A DNA stretch of 64,000 nucleotides from Bifidobacterium pluvialisilvae (lineage in GTDB: Bacteria; Actinomycetota; Actinomycetes; Actinomycetales; Bifidobacteriaceae), in the NCBI RefSeq assembly GCF_019331695.1, contig NZ_JAHBBI010000002.1, forward strand, positions 124,001 to 188,000, written 5' to 3'. Every line of letters begins with the position of its first letter. The stretch's first letter is position 1. Shown here in pieces: positions 35,450 to 44,258 of this stretch. The translations under genes were made by a program, and so were the position numbers. A model generated the notes under the pieces. That model was given only the letters and a program-made list of their open reading frames with translations, searched no databases and was not told where the DNA came from.

Positions 35450-35731
35450 GGGGTTTTATGGGTCTATTCGTTTGCTGGGTTTCGTGACCTGTCGTGGTTT
35501 GCGTGGTTTGTGGGTCTATTCGTTTGCTCTGCTGGGATTTGTGGGTCTGTTCGGCCTCGAAAATCTGTAAGTGGGTCTAACCGTTCGCGAGGAAGGGATA
35601 TTCGGCCTCTTCATGTATACCGTGGACCCACAAGCCTGTTTATGAACGGTTCGGCCCACGGTTGATGAATGGGGTAGACCCACAAATCCTGTGGATGGCC
35701 GTTGCCTGTTGGCTTTGTGGGTCTATTGTGA
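35450..35731. repeat. GTGGGTCTA repeat cluster (family 4, locus A)
   Basis: GGGTCTATTCGTTTGCT occurs at 35460-35476 and 35512-35528. Variants of GTGGGTCTA follow near 35541 and 35571, inverted forms (GGACCCACAA, GTAGACCCACAAA) at about 35625-35687, and another direct copy near 35718. The same core makes up the cluster at 42047-42550. It fills the gap between the small unknown gene and csoR. The preceding GT-rich stretch (35380-35450) is a degenerate continuation. Confidence 0.7.
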
Positions 35732-35760
35732 CGCGGAGACGTGGGGTGACGCGGAGACAT

Positions 35761-36198
35761 TCATGACTTGACGAGACGTCGTATCGCGGCGCTGGCCTCG
35801 TCGAGTTTTTCGTCGGCGACGTCGCCACCCTCGGCGGCGGCTTGGCGGACGCAGTGGTTGAGATGGTCGTCCAGCAGCAGGAGGGCCACCGATTTCAGGG
35901 CGCTGTTCGCGGCGGCGATCTGCGTGAGGATGTCGATGCAGTATTCGCCGTTCTGTGCCATCTGCCTGATGCCGCGGATCTGGCCCTCGATGCGGTTGAG
36001 CCGCGCGATGATCCGCTTCTGGTCGGCGTCGTATCCGTTACGGGGGGTGTGCGGCTCCTCGTCGGGGTGATGATCGGGGCGATGATCGGGGTGGTTGCAG
36101 CAGCAGGCCTTCGGCGTATCCGCACGGCTGGTCGCGTTCGGGTTCGGCGGCGTCGGGGTCGTTGTCGATGGTGTGGTCGGTGACTGGGTCTTGTCCAT
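35761..36198 (-). CDS. csoR: Copper-sensing repressor CsoR
   Basis: 145 aa all-helical DNA-binding repressor released by Cu(I). The core from about residue 55 has the copper ligands Cys 87 (EYCIDI), His 112 and Cys 116 (DDHLNHCV). Before it is an unusual Pro-rich tail with a Cys/His cluster (CCCNHPDHRPDHH, about 32-44) that could bind extra metal. Start ATG 36198 gives a full CsoR plus this tail. An in-frame upstream ATG near 36332 exists but would start inside the promoter region. It is divergent from the copper ATPase gene across a clear operator, the standard copper-resistance layout. Confidence 0.92.
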   Translation of the reverse strand: MDKTQSPTTPSTTTPTPPNPNATSRADTPKACCCNHPDHRPDHHPDEEPHTPRNGYDADQKRIIARLNRIEGQIRGIRQMAQNGEYCIDILTQIAAANSALKSVALLLLDDHLNHCVRQAAAEGGDVADEKLDEASAAIRRLVKS

Positions 36199-36351
36199 GA
36201 TGGTCCTTGCCGTGATGTTCTCGCTGTAGTGGTCCTTGCCGCGCCTGCCGATGGTACGCGCCGCGGCCGGTTGCGGTGGCCGATTGCCGTCGCATGCCGT
36301 ATCGCGATGGCTGTTCGGATGTTTGCGCATGGCGGATTTTCTTGATTGCAT

Positions 36352-36370
36352 TATACCCCTATGGGGTATA
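36352..36370. promoter_or_regulatory. CsoR operator between csoR and copA
   Basis: TATACCCCTATGGGGTATA is a perfect palindrome of the CsoR-box type (TACCC...GGGTA). The minus-strand -10 TATAAT (36350-36355) of csoR lies in its edge, so binding would block csoR. The copA start lies 30 bp to the right. Confidence 0.85.
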
Positions 36371-36399
36371 TGGTGGTCCGTGGAACAAGGAGGAGACGC

Positions 36400-39210
36400 A
36401 TGGGAATCACGACTGTGGGAATCATCGTGGCGCTGTTGGTGGCGTTCGTGCTGAGCGCGGGCGTCGTCTGGTTCTTCCTCGCGCCGCGCAAGGCGTACCG
36501 CGCGACGATGGGCGACGGGGGCCAGGAGGCCGTCATCGCCGTGCAGGGCGGCTACAGTCCGTCGGTCATCGAGGTCGAGGCCGGCGTGCCGGTGCATCTG
36601 GTCTTCGACAGGAAGGAGACCGGCGAATGCTCGTCGCACGTGGTGTTCCCCGACTTCGGCATCGACAGGGAGCTGCCGCCGTTCCGGTCGACGACCGTGC
36701 GTCTGACGCCGACCGATTCCGGCGACTACGGCTTCGCCTGCGGCATGAACATGCTGCACGGCACGCTGCGCGTCCTGCCGGGACGGCACGGCGCCAAGAC
36801 GACCGCGGACGGTCATGCCGCCGCCGACGGTCGGTCGGGCGGCGTCGGCGCGGTGGACGCCCCCGCGGCTGCGGAAGCGGCCGGTGACGGCGGGAATCCT
36901 CGTGCAGGATCGGCCGACACGCCGACCGTGGACGATGGCGGCCGCGCCGAATTCCGTTCCCTCGTCCGCCGTCTCGCCGTCGCCGCGGTCTGTACGCTGC
37001 CGGTGTTCGTCGCCGCGATGTTCCACCTCTACCATCTCGAACCGTGGGCGCAGCTGGTGCTCATGCTGCCGGTCATCGCCTACGCCGGACGACCCATATA
37101 CGTCAGCGGATGGGCGGCCATCCGCCATCGCAACGCCGAAATGAACGCGCTCATCACCGTGGGCACCATGGCCGCGTTCGTCTACAGCCTCGTCGTCACC
37201 TTCGCGCCATGGATACTGCCCGAAGGCTCGCGCGAGCCGTACTACGAGGCCGTTGGCACCATCATCACCCTCATGCTCGTCGGGCAGGTGCTGGAGGCGC
37301 GCGCCCGCGCCGGCACCGACGAGGCGGTGAAAAGCCTCGTCGCGTTGCGGCCCAAGACCGCGCGCGTCGAACGCGACGGCGTGGAGGCCGAAATCCCCGC
37401 CGAACAGGTCGTCGTCGGCGACGTCGTCGTCGTACGCCCCGGCGAACAGCTGCCGGCCGACGGCACGGTGGTGTCCGGCGAATCGTCGGTGGACGAGTCG
37501 ATGATCACCGGCGAATCCATGCCCGTGCGCAAGACGGTCGGTGACGACGTGACCGGCGCCACCGTCAACGGCGCCGGATCGCTGCGCTACCGCGTGACGA
37601 CGACCGGCGCCGACACCGTGCTCTCGCAGATCGTGGCCCTGGTCAAGGCGGCGCAGAGCTCGAAGGCGCCGGTGCAGCGACTGGCCGACAAGGTCTCCTC
37701 GATCTTCGTGCCCGTCGTCGTATTGATCGCCATCTGGGCATGCGCGCTCTGGTATGCGTTCGGCCCCGAACCGCGCGTCACGCATGCGCTGGTGGCCGCC
37801 GTCTCCGTGCTCGTCATCGCCTGCCCGTGTGCGTTGGGTCTCGCCACGCCGCTGTCGATTACCATCGCCACCGGCAAGGCCGCCCGATACGGCGTGCTCA
37901 TCCGGTCGGCCGAGGCGTTGGAGACCGCCGCGCGCGTCGACACCGTCGTGCTCGACAAGACCGGCACCATCACCGCGGGGCGGCCGGCATTGACCGACAT
38001 CGTCACGTTCGGCGACTGGCATGGCCATGACGACGACATATTGCGGCTCGCCGCGGCGGCGGAACATGATTCCGAACACCCCTTGGCCACGGCCATAGTC
38101 TCCGGCGCCCGCGAGCGCGGCATCGACGTGCCGAAACCGCGGGAATTCCACGCACAGGCCGGCGGCGGCGTGCAGGCGCTCGCCGACGGCCGGCGCGTGC
38201 TGGCGGGCAATGCCGAATACATGGACGACCATGACGTCGGCATGCCCGACGACGCCGGCGAAAGCGTCGACGACGTGTTCGCCGCCATGGACCGGCTGGC
38301 CGCCGAAGGCAGGACGCCGGTGCTGGTGGCCGTCGACGGGCTTCTGGCCGCCGTCGTGGCCGTGGCCGACGTCGTGAAACCGACGTCGAAGGCCGCCGTC
38401 GCGACGCTGCGTTCACGCGGCATCGACGTGGTCATGCTCACCGGGGACAATGAACGCACCGCCGGGGCCGTGGCCGCGCAGGTCGGCATCGACCATGTGG
38501 TCGCCGAAGTGAGACCGGAGAACAAGGCCGACGAGGTGGCGCGTCTCAGGGCCGACGGTCATGTGGTCGCCATGGTCGGCGACGGCATCAACGACGCCCC
38601 GGCGCTGGTGCGTGCCGACGTGGGGTTCGCCATCGGCACCGGCACCGACGTGGCCATCGAATCCGCGCAGATCACGTTGATGAACGGTTCGCTCGGCGGT
38701 GTCGTCACGGCCATCGACCTGGCCCACGCCACCATGCGCAACATCCGTCAGAACCTCGGTTTCGCGTTCGGGTACAACGGCATCGGCATACCGGTCGCGG
38801 CCGGCGTATTGTATCCGTTCACCGGCATGCTGCTCAATCCGATGATCGCCGGCGCGGCCATGGCGTGCTCGTCGCTGTCGGTCGTGACCAACGCCGGCCG
38901 GTTGAACGGATTCGACCCCGAACGCGTAAGGCCGTATAGGATTTCGATTCCGGAACATCACCATAGGAAAGGAGCCATCATGGCATTGTTCAGCAGGAAG
39001 AGCGAGGAAGGGCACATGGGGCATGCGGGCCATGGCATGGGCGGCATGCAGATGCACCACGGCGGGTCCGAGACCGACCCCGTGTGCGGTATGAGCGTGG
39101 ATCCGGCCAAGGCCGCCGCGAGCCATGACTACAACGGGAAGACCTACTACTTCTGCGGTCCCGGTTGCGCCGCCGCCTTCGCCAAGCACCCCGAGGATTT
39201 CGTCAAGTGA
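36400..39210 (+). CDS. copA: Copper-exporting P-type ATPase with cupredoxin and YHS domains
   Basis: 936 aa P1B-type ATPase that pumps Cu(I) out. An N-terminal membrane helix leads to a cupredoxin-like domain (about 40-128) with likely ligands His 80, Cys 114, Met 116/118 and His 120 ([10 protein letters not shown]). The ATPase core follows: TGES (about 370), CPC in the membrane (about 474-476), DKTGT with the phosphorylated Asp 519, and GDGINDAP (about 727). The C-terminal 76 residues are His/Met-rich ([17 protein letters not shown]) and end in a YHS domain ([10 protein letters not shown]). No ordinary HMA metal-binding domain is present. Start ATG 36400 follows AGGAGGAG. Controlled by the CsoR box at 36352-36370. 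Confidence 0.92.
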   Translation: MGITTVGIIVALLVAFVLSAGVVWFFLAPRKAYRATMGDGGQEAVIAVQGGYSPSVIEVEAGVPVHLVFDRKETGECSSHVVFPDFGIDRELPPFRSTTVRLTPTDSGDYGFACGMNMLHGTLRVLPGRHGAKTTADGHAAADGRSGGVGAVDAPAAAEAAGDGGNPRAGSADTPTVDDGGRAEFRSLVRRLAVAAVCTLPVFVAAMFHLYHLEPWAQLVLMLPVIAYAGRPIYVSGWAAIRHRNAEMNALITVGTMAAFVYSLVVTFAPWILPEGSREPYYEAVGTIITLMLVGQVLEARARAGTDEAVKSLVALRPKTARVERDGVEAEIPAEQVVVGDVVVVRPGEQLPADGTVVSGESSVDESMITGESMPVRKTVGDDVTGATVNGAGSLRYRVTTTGADTVLSQIVALVKAAQSSKAPVQRLADKVSSIFVPVVVLIAIWACALWYAFGPEPRVTHALVAAVSVLVIACPCALGLATPLSITIATGKAARYGVLIRSAEALETAARVDTVVLDKTGTITAGRPALTDIVTFGDWHGHDDDILRLAAAAEHDSEHPLATAIVSGARERGIDVPKPREFHAQAGGGVQALADGRRVLAGNAEYMDDHDVGMPDDAGESVDDVFAAMDRLAAEGRTPVLVAVDGLLAAVVAVADVVKPTSKAAVATLRSRGIDVVMLTGDNERTAGAVAAQVGIDHVVAEVRPENKADEVARLRADGHVVAMVGDGINDAPALVRADVGFAIGTGTDVAIESAQITLMNGSLGGVVTAIDLAHATMRNIRQNLGFAFGYNGIGIPVAAGVLYPFTGMLLNPMIAGAAMACSSLSVVTNAGRLNGFDPERVRPYRISIPEHHHRKGAIMALFSRKSEEGHMGHAGHGMGGMQMHHGGSETDPVCGMSVDPAKAAASHDYNGKTYYFCGPGCAAAFAKHPEDFVK
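38980..39210 (+). CDS. Possible separately translated YHS copper protein (in frame in copA)
   Basis: ATG 38980 lies in the copA frame and is preceded by AGGAAAGGAG at ideal distance. From here a complete 76-aa protein ([12 protein letters not shown] ... HPEDFVK) with a His/Met-rich stretch and a YHS domain could be made on its own. In many genomes such a small protein is a separate gene. Here no stop codon separates it from the ATPase, so both a fused and a free form are possible. Confidence 0.5.
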   Translation: MALFSRKSEEGHMGHAGHGMGGMQMHHGGSETDPVCGMSVDPAKAAASHDYNGKTYYFCGPGCAAAFAKHPEDFVK

Positions 39211-39290
39211 TCGTCGGCTGATTGCAAGGTGATTGCCGGGGAATCGGTCCGTCGGTCACCGTTCCGTCTTTACCTAAGAGACGCATGCGA

Positions 39291-39321
39291 ATGCCGGGGA
39301 GTGCCTGACTCACCCCGGCAT
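39291..39321 (+). terminator. Terminator-like hairpin after copA
   Basis: ATGCCGGGG (39291-39299) pairs with CCCCGGCAT (39313-39321), with inner GAGT/ACTC pairing. Strong stem, no T run. Confidence 0.6.
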
Positions 39322-39347
39322 CCGTATGCGCGGGCATCGTATCGTGC

Positions 39348-39378
39348 GATGTGGATGGTGACGAAAACCATCCACATC
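39348..39378. repeat. Perfect 12-bp inverted repeat
   Basis: GATGTGGATGGT (39348-39359) and ACCATCCACATC (39367-39378) form a perfect stem with a 7-nt loop. Its right arm contains one of the DnaA-box-like motifs. Confidence 0.55.
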
Positions 39379-39415
39379 CGCGTATTCCATCGCCGATTAT
39401 CCACATCTATCCACA
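39368..39415. promoter_or_regulatory. Cluster of DnaA-box-like sites
   Basis: TTATCCACA, the consensus DnaA box, is at 39397-39405. CTATCCACA is at 39407-39415, exactly 10 bp on, and CCATCCACA is at 39368-39376. It is not next to dnaA or any replication gene. The rest of the 341-bp gap (39211-39551) holds only the hairpins listed. Confidence 0.4.
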
Positions 39416-39551
39416 TCGGTGATGGAGGATCTGCCGTTTCCGTACGTTCGTCAACATTGCCCGTCCGGCCCCGGACGTCGGCCCATCCTATGACATCGTC
39501 GTGCTATCCGCCTTTTGCCACGCGGAAGAGTTCATAGGAAGGATGAGAGCA

Positions 39552-41891
39552 ATGCCGAACACCATCACATCTGCGGGTCCCCGACGGCGGGGCGCGCCGC
39601 CCCACGGCCCGTCACGATCACCGGGCCGTCACGTGTTGCGACGACTGCTGGCGTTCGTCGTCGCGCTCGCCGCGATGACGGGCCTCGCCGCCGCAGTCCC
39701 GGCGTCCGCCGCCACCATGCATGCGCCCAAGGACAGCCAGCTGTGGTACACGTTCGAGGGAGAGCAATACAACATCGGCGTCATCGCGGTGGCGCCGAAC
39801 GGCAGGAACGCCTATTGCATCGAGACCGGCGTGCCGGCGTCATACGAGTACGGCGAGACCGTGAGCATCGCGGACTCGGAGAACGCCCGAAGAATCGCCT
39901 ATCTGGTCGACGTCTACCAGTCGAATACCGATCCGGCGACCCAGGCGGCCATCGGCATGCTGATTCACGACCGTTTCGAAATGCTCGACAAGCCTCTGTG
40001 GCAGAAGCGCAAGGCGGCGTTCCTCAAGGAGCATCCCACCGTGCAGGCCAAGGCCGACGTCCTGTGGCAGGAATCGGCCGCGCATGTGGCCACCACGACG
40101 AAAGCCACCGTCACCTATCTGGAGGGCGAACGCAGCGGATACGTGGACGTGGAGATCACCGGCTCCGGAGGGACCAAGGTGTCCGGCGTGCCCTACACCG
40201 TCACGCTGAAAGGGCCGGCCGTCTTCGACGACGGCAAGACCGTGAAAACCGGCAAGACCGCCGGCAAGACCATACGGCTCGCATGGAAGGCGAACGGCAA
40301 CGGCGACGTCACCGCGAACGTCGCCTACGACCACGGCACCATCGAACGGCTCGTCAGCGGACAGGACTATCTGCGATACGGCACCTCGACGAGCGTGAAG
40401 AACGACGTGGCCACCTTCGACGTGGTCAAGGACTTCCAGCCCGGCGTGACCACGGTCGTGAACAGGAAGATAGTGGACGCCGGCGAGCCGGTCTCCGACG
40501 ACGTGACCTCCACCATGGCCGACGGCGACACATGGAAGACCGGAACGACGGTGAAGGCGGAAGGATACTACTATGCGGGGCTTGCGCCGTCGGCGCTGGG
40601 CGAGGGCATGACACCGAACGACGGTGAAAGCGCGGCGGACTTCCTCGCCCGCGTAGGCAAGGCCGGCCACAAGCCGGATGCCTACGGGACCGCGGAGTTC
40701 ACGGCCGCCGGGCAGAAGAAAACCGTGCAGGCCGTCACCGAACCCGGAGGAAGCGAGCCTTATTCGTCCACCGGGGGCTCGGGCATCGGCACATGGGTGT
40801 GGGTCATCGACAAATCCCGGCAGGCCGCGGAGGTGAGGGAATGGATCCGGGCCGACTACAGCAGCGGGCTGCTCGAACGGGCCGAGACCCTGTCCGTGCG
40901 CGCGCCCGTCTCCGTGGACTCCGTCGCCACCGAGCATTCCGCACTCGTGGGCGCCGAAATCAGCGACCGGATCACCGTCTCCGGGTTCCCCGACGACCAT
41001 GGCGAATTCGCCGGCGACGAGGCGTATGGCATCGGTGCGGACCGGAAACGCGCCCAGGTGAGCGTCTGGTGGGCCGGCGACCCCGACGACGCGGCCAACG
41101 ACAGGCAATACAAGCCCTCCGGCGACGCCGTGCCGGCCGAGGACGCGAACCACAAGCGCATCGGTACATGGGAGTATGCGGCGAAGAACGGCGAAATCAA
41201 GGTCGGGGCGGGCGCGCCGGACGCGGACGGCAATCCCGTGCACATCACCGCCGAAACCCACGGATACTATGTGTTCGTCTACACGTTCGAAGGCGACGAC
41301 CGGGTGCAACCCGCCTCCAGCTCCTATGGCGACGCATGGGAACGCGTGTTCGTGGAGGAGACGGCGCGGCCCCACGCGCCCAGCCTCACCACCGCCGTCA
41401 TCCCCCCGCATGTGAAGGTGGGGGAGGAGTTCCGCGACAGCGCCAAAGTGTCCGGCCGGCTTGAGGTCGGGTCCTACGTGACGTTCACCGCCTACGAGCC
41501 CGTGGCCGACGGCGCGACGCCCGGCACCGGCGAGCGCATCCTCGACGAGGCGCGTGTGGACCTCGACGCCGGCAAGGACAACCAGACCGTGCTCAGTCCC
41601 GCGGCGAAAGCCGACAAGCCCGGCAAGGTCTACTGGAAAGCCACGCTATGGAGCCCGGAGGGCGAGGTCATCGACTCGCATCCGCTCGGCATCGACGGCG
41701 AGGTCACCACCATCGAGGAGGAGCCTGAGGAACCCGAGGAGCCTACGCCCGAAGAGCCCGCGTCGGAGGAGCCCGAGGAGCCGGCTGGACTGCCCCGCAC
41801 CGGTACGGCGATCGGCATGATATCCGGCATCGCCATGGCGGCGCTCGCCGTCGGAGGCCTCACCCTGGCCACCATCCGCCGCCGCAGCTGA
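39552..41891 (+). CDS. LPXTG cell-wall surface protein with thioester domain
   Basis: 779 aa. A long basic signal peptide (VLRRLLAFVVALAAMTGLAA, cut near ASAAT) leads into a TQXA-type thioester domain, with Cys 89 (NAYCIETG) and Gln 131 (DPATQAAIGMLIH) as the likely cross-link. Such domains let surface proteins or pilus tips bind host tissue covalently. Repeated beta-sandwich regions follow, then a Glu/Pro-rich wall-spanning stretch (EEPEEPEEPTPEEP), LPRTG, a membrane helix and TIRRRS. ATG 39552 is chosen because GGAAGG is well placed for it; ATG 39543 overlaps that site. No sortase or pilin gene is adjacent, so it looks like a stand-alone adhesin. Confidence 0.88.
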   Translation: MPNTITSAGPRRRGAPPHGPSRSPGRHVLRRLLAFVVALAAMTGLAAAVPASAATMHAPKDSQLWYTFEGEQYNIGVIAVAPNGRNAYCIETGVPASYEYGETVSIADSENARRIAYLVDVYQSNTDPATQAAIGMLIHDRFEMLDKPLWQKRKAAFLKEHPTVQAKADVLWQESAAHVATTTKATVTYLEGERSGYVDVEITGSGGTKVSGVPYTVTLKGPAVFDDGKTVKTGKTAGKTIRLAWKANGNGDVTANVAYDHGTIERLVSGQDYLRYGTSTSVKNDVATFDVVKDFQPGVTTVVNRKIVDAGEPVSDDVTSTMADGDTWKTGTTVKAEGYYYAGLAPSALGEGMTPNDGESAADFLARVGKAGHKPDAYGTAEFTAAGQKKTVQAVTEPGGSEPYSSTGGSGIGTWVWVIDKSRQAAEVREWIRADYSSGLLERAETLSVRAPVSVDSVATEHSALVGAEISDRITVSGFPDDHGEFAGDEAYGIGADRKRAQVSVWWAGDPDDAANDRQYKPSGDAVPAEDANHKRIGTWEYAAKNGEIKVGAGAPDADGNPVHITAETHGYYVFVYTFEGDDRVQPASSSYGDAWERVFVEETARPHAPSLTTAVIPPHVKVGEEFRDSAKVSGRLEVGSYVTFTAYEPVADGATPGTGERILDEARVDLDAGKDNQTVLSPAAKADKPGKVYWKATLWSPEGEVIDSHPLGIDGEVTTIEEEPEEPEEPTPEEPASEEPEEPAGLPRTGTAIGMISGIAMAALAVGGLTLATIRRRS

Positions 41892-41979
41892 GGGGCGTGG
41901 ATAGGCCCAAGCGGATTCCATGCCCGAAATTTGCCGGCCTGTGCCCTTGTGGCTTGGCAGACAGTCATGTGGATATGAG

Positions 41980-42004
41980 AAACCCACCGCATAGCGCGGT
42001 GGGT
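41980..42004 (+). terminator. Hairpin terminator of the surface protein gene
   Basis: AACCCACCGC (41980-41989) pairs perfectly with GCGGTGGGTT (41995-42004), loop ATAGC, followed by CCCGTTC. Confidence 0.7.
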
Positions 42005-42046
42005 TCCCGTTCAGTGGCATGGCATGGATTTTGACTACGGAACCAT

Positions 42047-42550
42047 GGGCCTATCCGTTTATCCATTCGCTGGGCCGGGTTTGTGGGTCCTCCCGTTCAA
42101 TGTGTCGGGTTTGTGGGTCTATCCGTTCGTTAATAGTGGGCCTGAGACGGTCATAAAGAGGTTTGTGGGTCCGAACCATACACGAGGACGTCAAAAACAC
42201 CCTCTTTGCGAGTCAATGGACCCACTTTCATATTTCAACGAACCGATAGACCCACAACACCAGTCATCGACCCGCTCAAGGGCCTATGTCCTCCGATTTG
42301 CGGGCCTGCCCACCCTCTGGTCTGTCTGGTTTGTGGGTCTTTCTAATCAATGGACCAGTCAATGAACCAGATTTGTGGGCCTATCCGTTCATGCAAACGG
42401 ATTCGTGGGTCCGGCATGTTCAGTAACCGTGGGCCAATCCGTTCATCTACGGATTTGTGGGTCCGCGGCATACATGGGGGCGTCCAAAACAGCGTCCTCG
42501 CGAACCGATGGACCCACTTCCATATTCCAGCGAACCGGTGGACCCACAAA
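42047..42550. repeat. Nested palindromes built from GTGGGTCYAT (family 4, locus B)
   Basis: Direct copies of GTGGGTCYATCCGTTC lie near 42047, 42081 and 42111, with their inverse (GAACCGATAGACCCACAA) at 42240-42257. Inside this an inner GTGGGTCC/GGACCCAC pair forms a second arm. The whole plan repeats once: the ~100-bp block 42161-42261 is about three-quarters identical to 42453-42553. From 42554 to 42736 the DNA is GC-rich with GGCGGA/CCGGAC repeats and no gene. Total gap to tRNA-fMet is 887 bp. Confidence 0.7.
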
Positions 42551-42736
42551 ACCGGCGGATACCGACCTTGGGTACCGGACCGGCGGACACCGGCCTCGGA
42601 TACCGGGCCGGCAGACGCACATTTGGTCTATGGCCCGACTTCCGCACCCACGTCGAATGGCCATCGAACGACTAAGCTACCAGACACACATTTGGCCCAT
42701 AACCCCAGAAATCGTGGCGGTGTCAATCCGGTCGAA

Positions 42737-42773
42737 AATGAAAAGGCTAGGAACCTTGCGATTCCTAGCCTTT
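42737..42773 (-). terminator. Intrinsic terminator of tRNA-fMet
   Basis: On the minus strand AAAGGCTAGGAA pairs with TTCCTAGCCTTTT and is followed by CATTTTCG. It lies just past the tRNA 3' end. Confidence 0.8.
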
Positions 42774-42778
42774 GCTAG

Positions 42779-42852
42779 TAGCGGGGCATGGATTTGAACC
42801 ATGGACCTCTGGGTTATGAGCCCAGCGAGCTACCGAGCTGCTCCACCCCGCG
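42779..42852 (-). tRNA. Initiator tRNA-Met (anticodon CAT)
   Basis: Full cloverleaf on the minus strand. Acceptor CGCGGGG pairs with CCCCGC but position 1 (C) faces T at 72, the unpaired 1-72 of initiators. The anticodon arm is TGGGCTCATAACCCA, with the three G-C pairs typical of initiator tRNA. The T-arm has GGTTCAAATCC. CCA is not encoded. Confidence 0.95.
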
Positions 42853-42880
42853 TCGGCCCTTATCTCGGGCAACCTGTATT

Positions 42881-42908
42881 ACTATACGTACTTTTTGAGG
42901 GAAGTCAA
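42881..42908 (-). promoter_or_regulatory. Promoter of tRNA-fMet
   Basis: TTGACT (42903-42908) and TATAGT (42881-42886) on the minus strand, 16 bp apart. Close to consensus, as expected for a stable RNA gene. Confidence 0.75.
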
Positions 42909-43115
42909 TTCGATATTCGCCATTCGAAGAATTATTTGTCGATAATCGTTGAAAATATTGATATTTGTCGGCGTGTCGGATAATGGTCGTCGTGAAGCGT
43001 GCCGTCATGCGATATCCGAAATCGATGACCGGACATAAGGGGAATCGTTGGCACCGTGGGCGATAACGCCTCCACGGCATGGCATACGTGATGCGGGACT
43101 GCAATAATTGAAGAC

Positions 43116-44150
43116 ATGCCTATCAAGATTCCGAAGGGTCTGCCGGCCCGTGCGATACTCGACTCCGAACGCATCTTCGCGCTGGAAAGCGACGATGCGG
43201 TCAAGCAGCGCGTCCGTCCGCTGCGTCTGGTCATCCTCAACCTGATGCCCAAGAAGATCGAGACGGAGACGCAGCTGCTGCGGCTCATCTCCAAGTCGCC
43301 GCTGCAGGTGGACATCGACTTCATGAAGACGTCGACGCATGAGGCCACGCATACCAGCCGCGACCATCTGCTCAAGTTCTATGAGAATCTTGACGCCTTC
43401 GAGGACAACTTCTACGACGGGCTGGTCGTCACCGGCGCCCCGGTCGAGCATATGCCGTTCGAGGAGGTCGACTATTGGGATGAGTTCAAGAGCATCCTCG
43501 ACTGGGCGAGCACTCATGTGTTCTCCACGATGTACCTGTGCTGGGGCGCGATGGGCGCGCTGTACTACCGGTACGGCGTGAGGAAGCATCTGCTGGAGAA
43601 GAAGACGTTCGGTGTGTTCCCGCAGCGGCTGCAGGACGAGTACTGCTTCATCACCAACGGATTCGACGAGATCGCGCTGCAGCCGCATTCGCGTCTCGCC
43701 GACGTCGACATGGATGATATCCGTGCGAACCCCGATTTGCAGGTGCTCACCTGGGGGCCGGAGAGCGGGCCGGGTCTGGTCGCCACGCGCGACTTCTCCG
43801 AGGTGTTCGCGCTCGGCCATTGGGAGTACGGCAAGTGGACGCTCGCCGAGGAGTACGAGCGTGACATGGCGCGGGGGCTCAAGAACGTGCCGTTCCCGAC
43901 GAACTACTTCCCGCACGACGATCCGAGCCAGGAGCCGCTGTTCGCATGGCGGTCCCATGCGAACCTGCTGTGGCGCAACTGGCTGAACTGGGTGTATCAG
44001 ACCACGCCGTACGACCTGACCGAGGTGCCGCAGCTGCGCAAGGAGAAGCGGCTGGGCACGGACCGCCGGTACCGTCGGTCGCCGGCCGGGCCGCGCGGGG
44101 ACGATTTCCATACGTTCGACGGATGCGGCTACGGCGTCATCGAGCGGTAG
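43116..44150 (+). CDS. metA: Homoserine O-acyltransferase MetA, likely acetyl-CoA type
   Basis: First committed step of methionine synthesis: acylates homoserine. 344 aa, full length. Visible are RVRPLRLVILNLMPKKIETE, catalytic Cys 142 (YLCWGAMGALYY) and the His/Glu pair in FALGHWEYGKWTL. Residue 111 is Glu (VTGAPVEHM). In this family Glu at 111 goes with acetyl-CoA use and Gly with succinyl-CoA, so this is probably a homoserine O-acetyltransferase despite its MetA fold. Divergent from tRNA-fMet. The last 27 bp of the gene are repeated at 44232-44258. Confidence 0.93.
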   Translation: MPIKIPKGLPARAILDSERIFALESDDAVKQRVRPLRLVILNLMPKKIETETQLLRLISKSPLQVDIDFMKTSTHEATHTSRDHLLKFYENLDAFEDNFYDGLVVTGAPVEHMPFEEVDYWDEFKSILDWASTHVFSTMYLCWGAMGALYYRYGVRKHLLEKKTFGVFPQRLQDEYCFITNGFDEIALQPHSRLADVDMDDIRANPDLQVLTWGPESGPGLVATRDFSEVFALGHWEYGKWTLAEEYERDMARGLKNVPFPTNYFPHDDPSQEPLFAWRSHANLLWRNWLNWVYQTTPYDLTEVPQLRKEKRLGTDRRYRRSPAGPRGDDFHTFDGCGYGVIER

Positions 44151-44258
44151 CCGGTGTTTGTTGTGGTGAACTCCCCTCAGTCGGCTGCGCCGACAGCTCC
44201 CCTCATGATTGAGGGGAGCCGGGGTGGGGATGGCTGCGGCGTCATCGAGCGGTAGCCG
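44127..44258. repeat. Duplicated metA tail flanking a family 3 hairpin element
   Basis: The 27 bp 44127-44153 (end of metA and its stop) reappear at 44232-44258 with one mismatch. Between them, at 44171-44219, is a family 3 element: CTCCCCTCAGTCGGC, a small hairpin and a CTCCCCTC/GAGGGGAG stem. The second stem may serve as the metA terminator. Confidence 0.8.

Noticed and set aside
35761-38232. Minus-strand frame of over 800 codons covering csoR and copA
   Set aside because: Only its last 145 codons are a real protein (CsoR); the rest is antisense to the copper ATPase.
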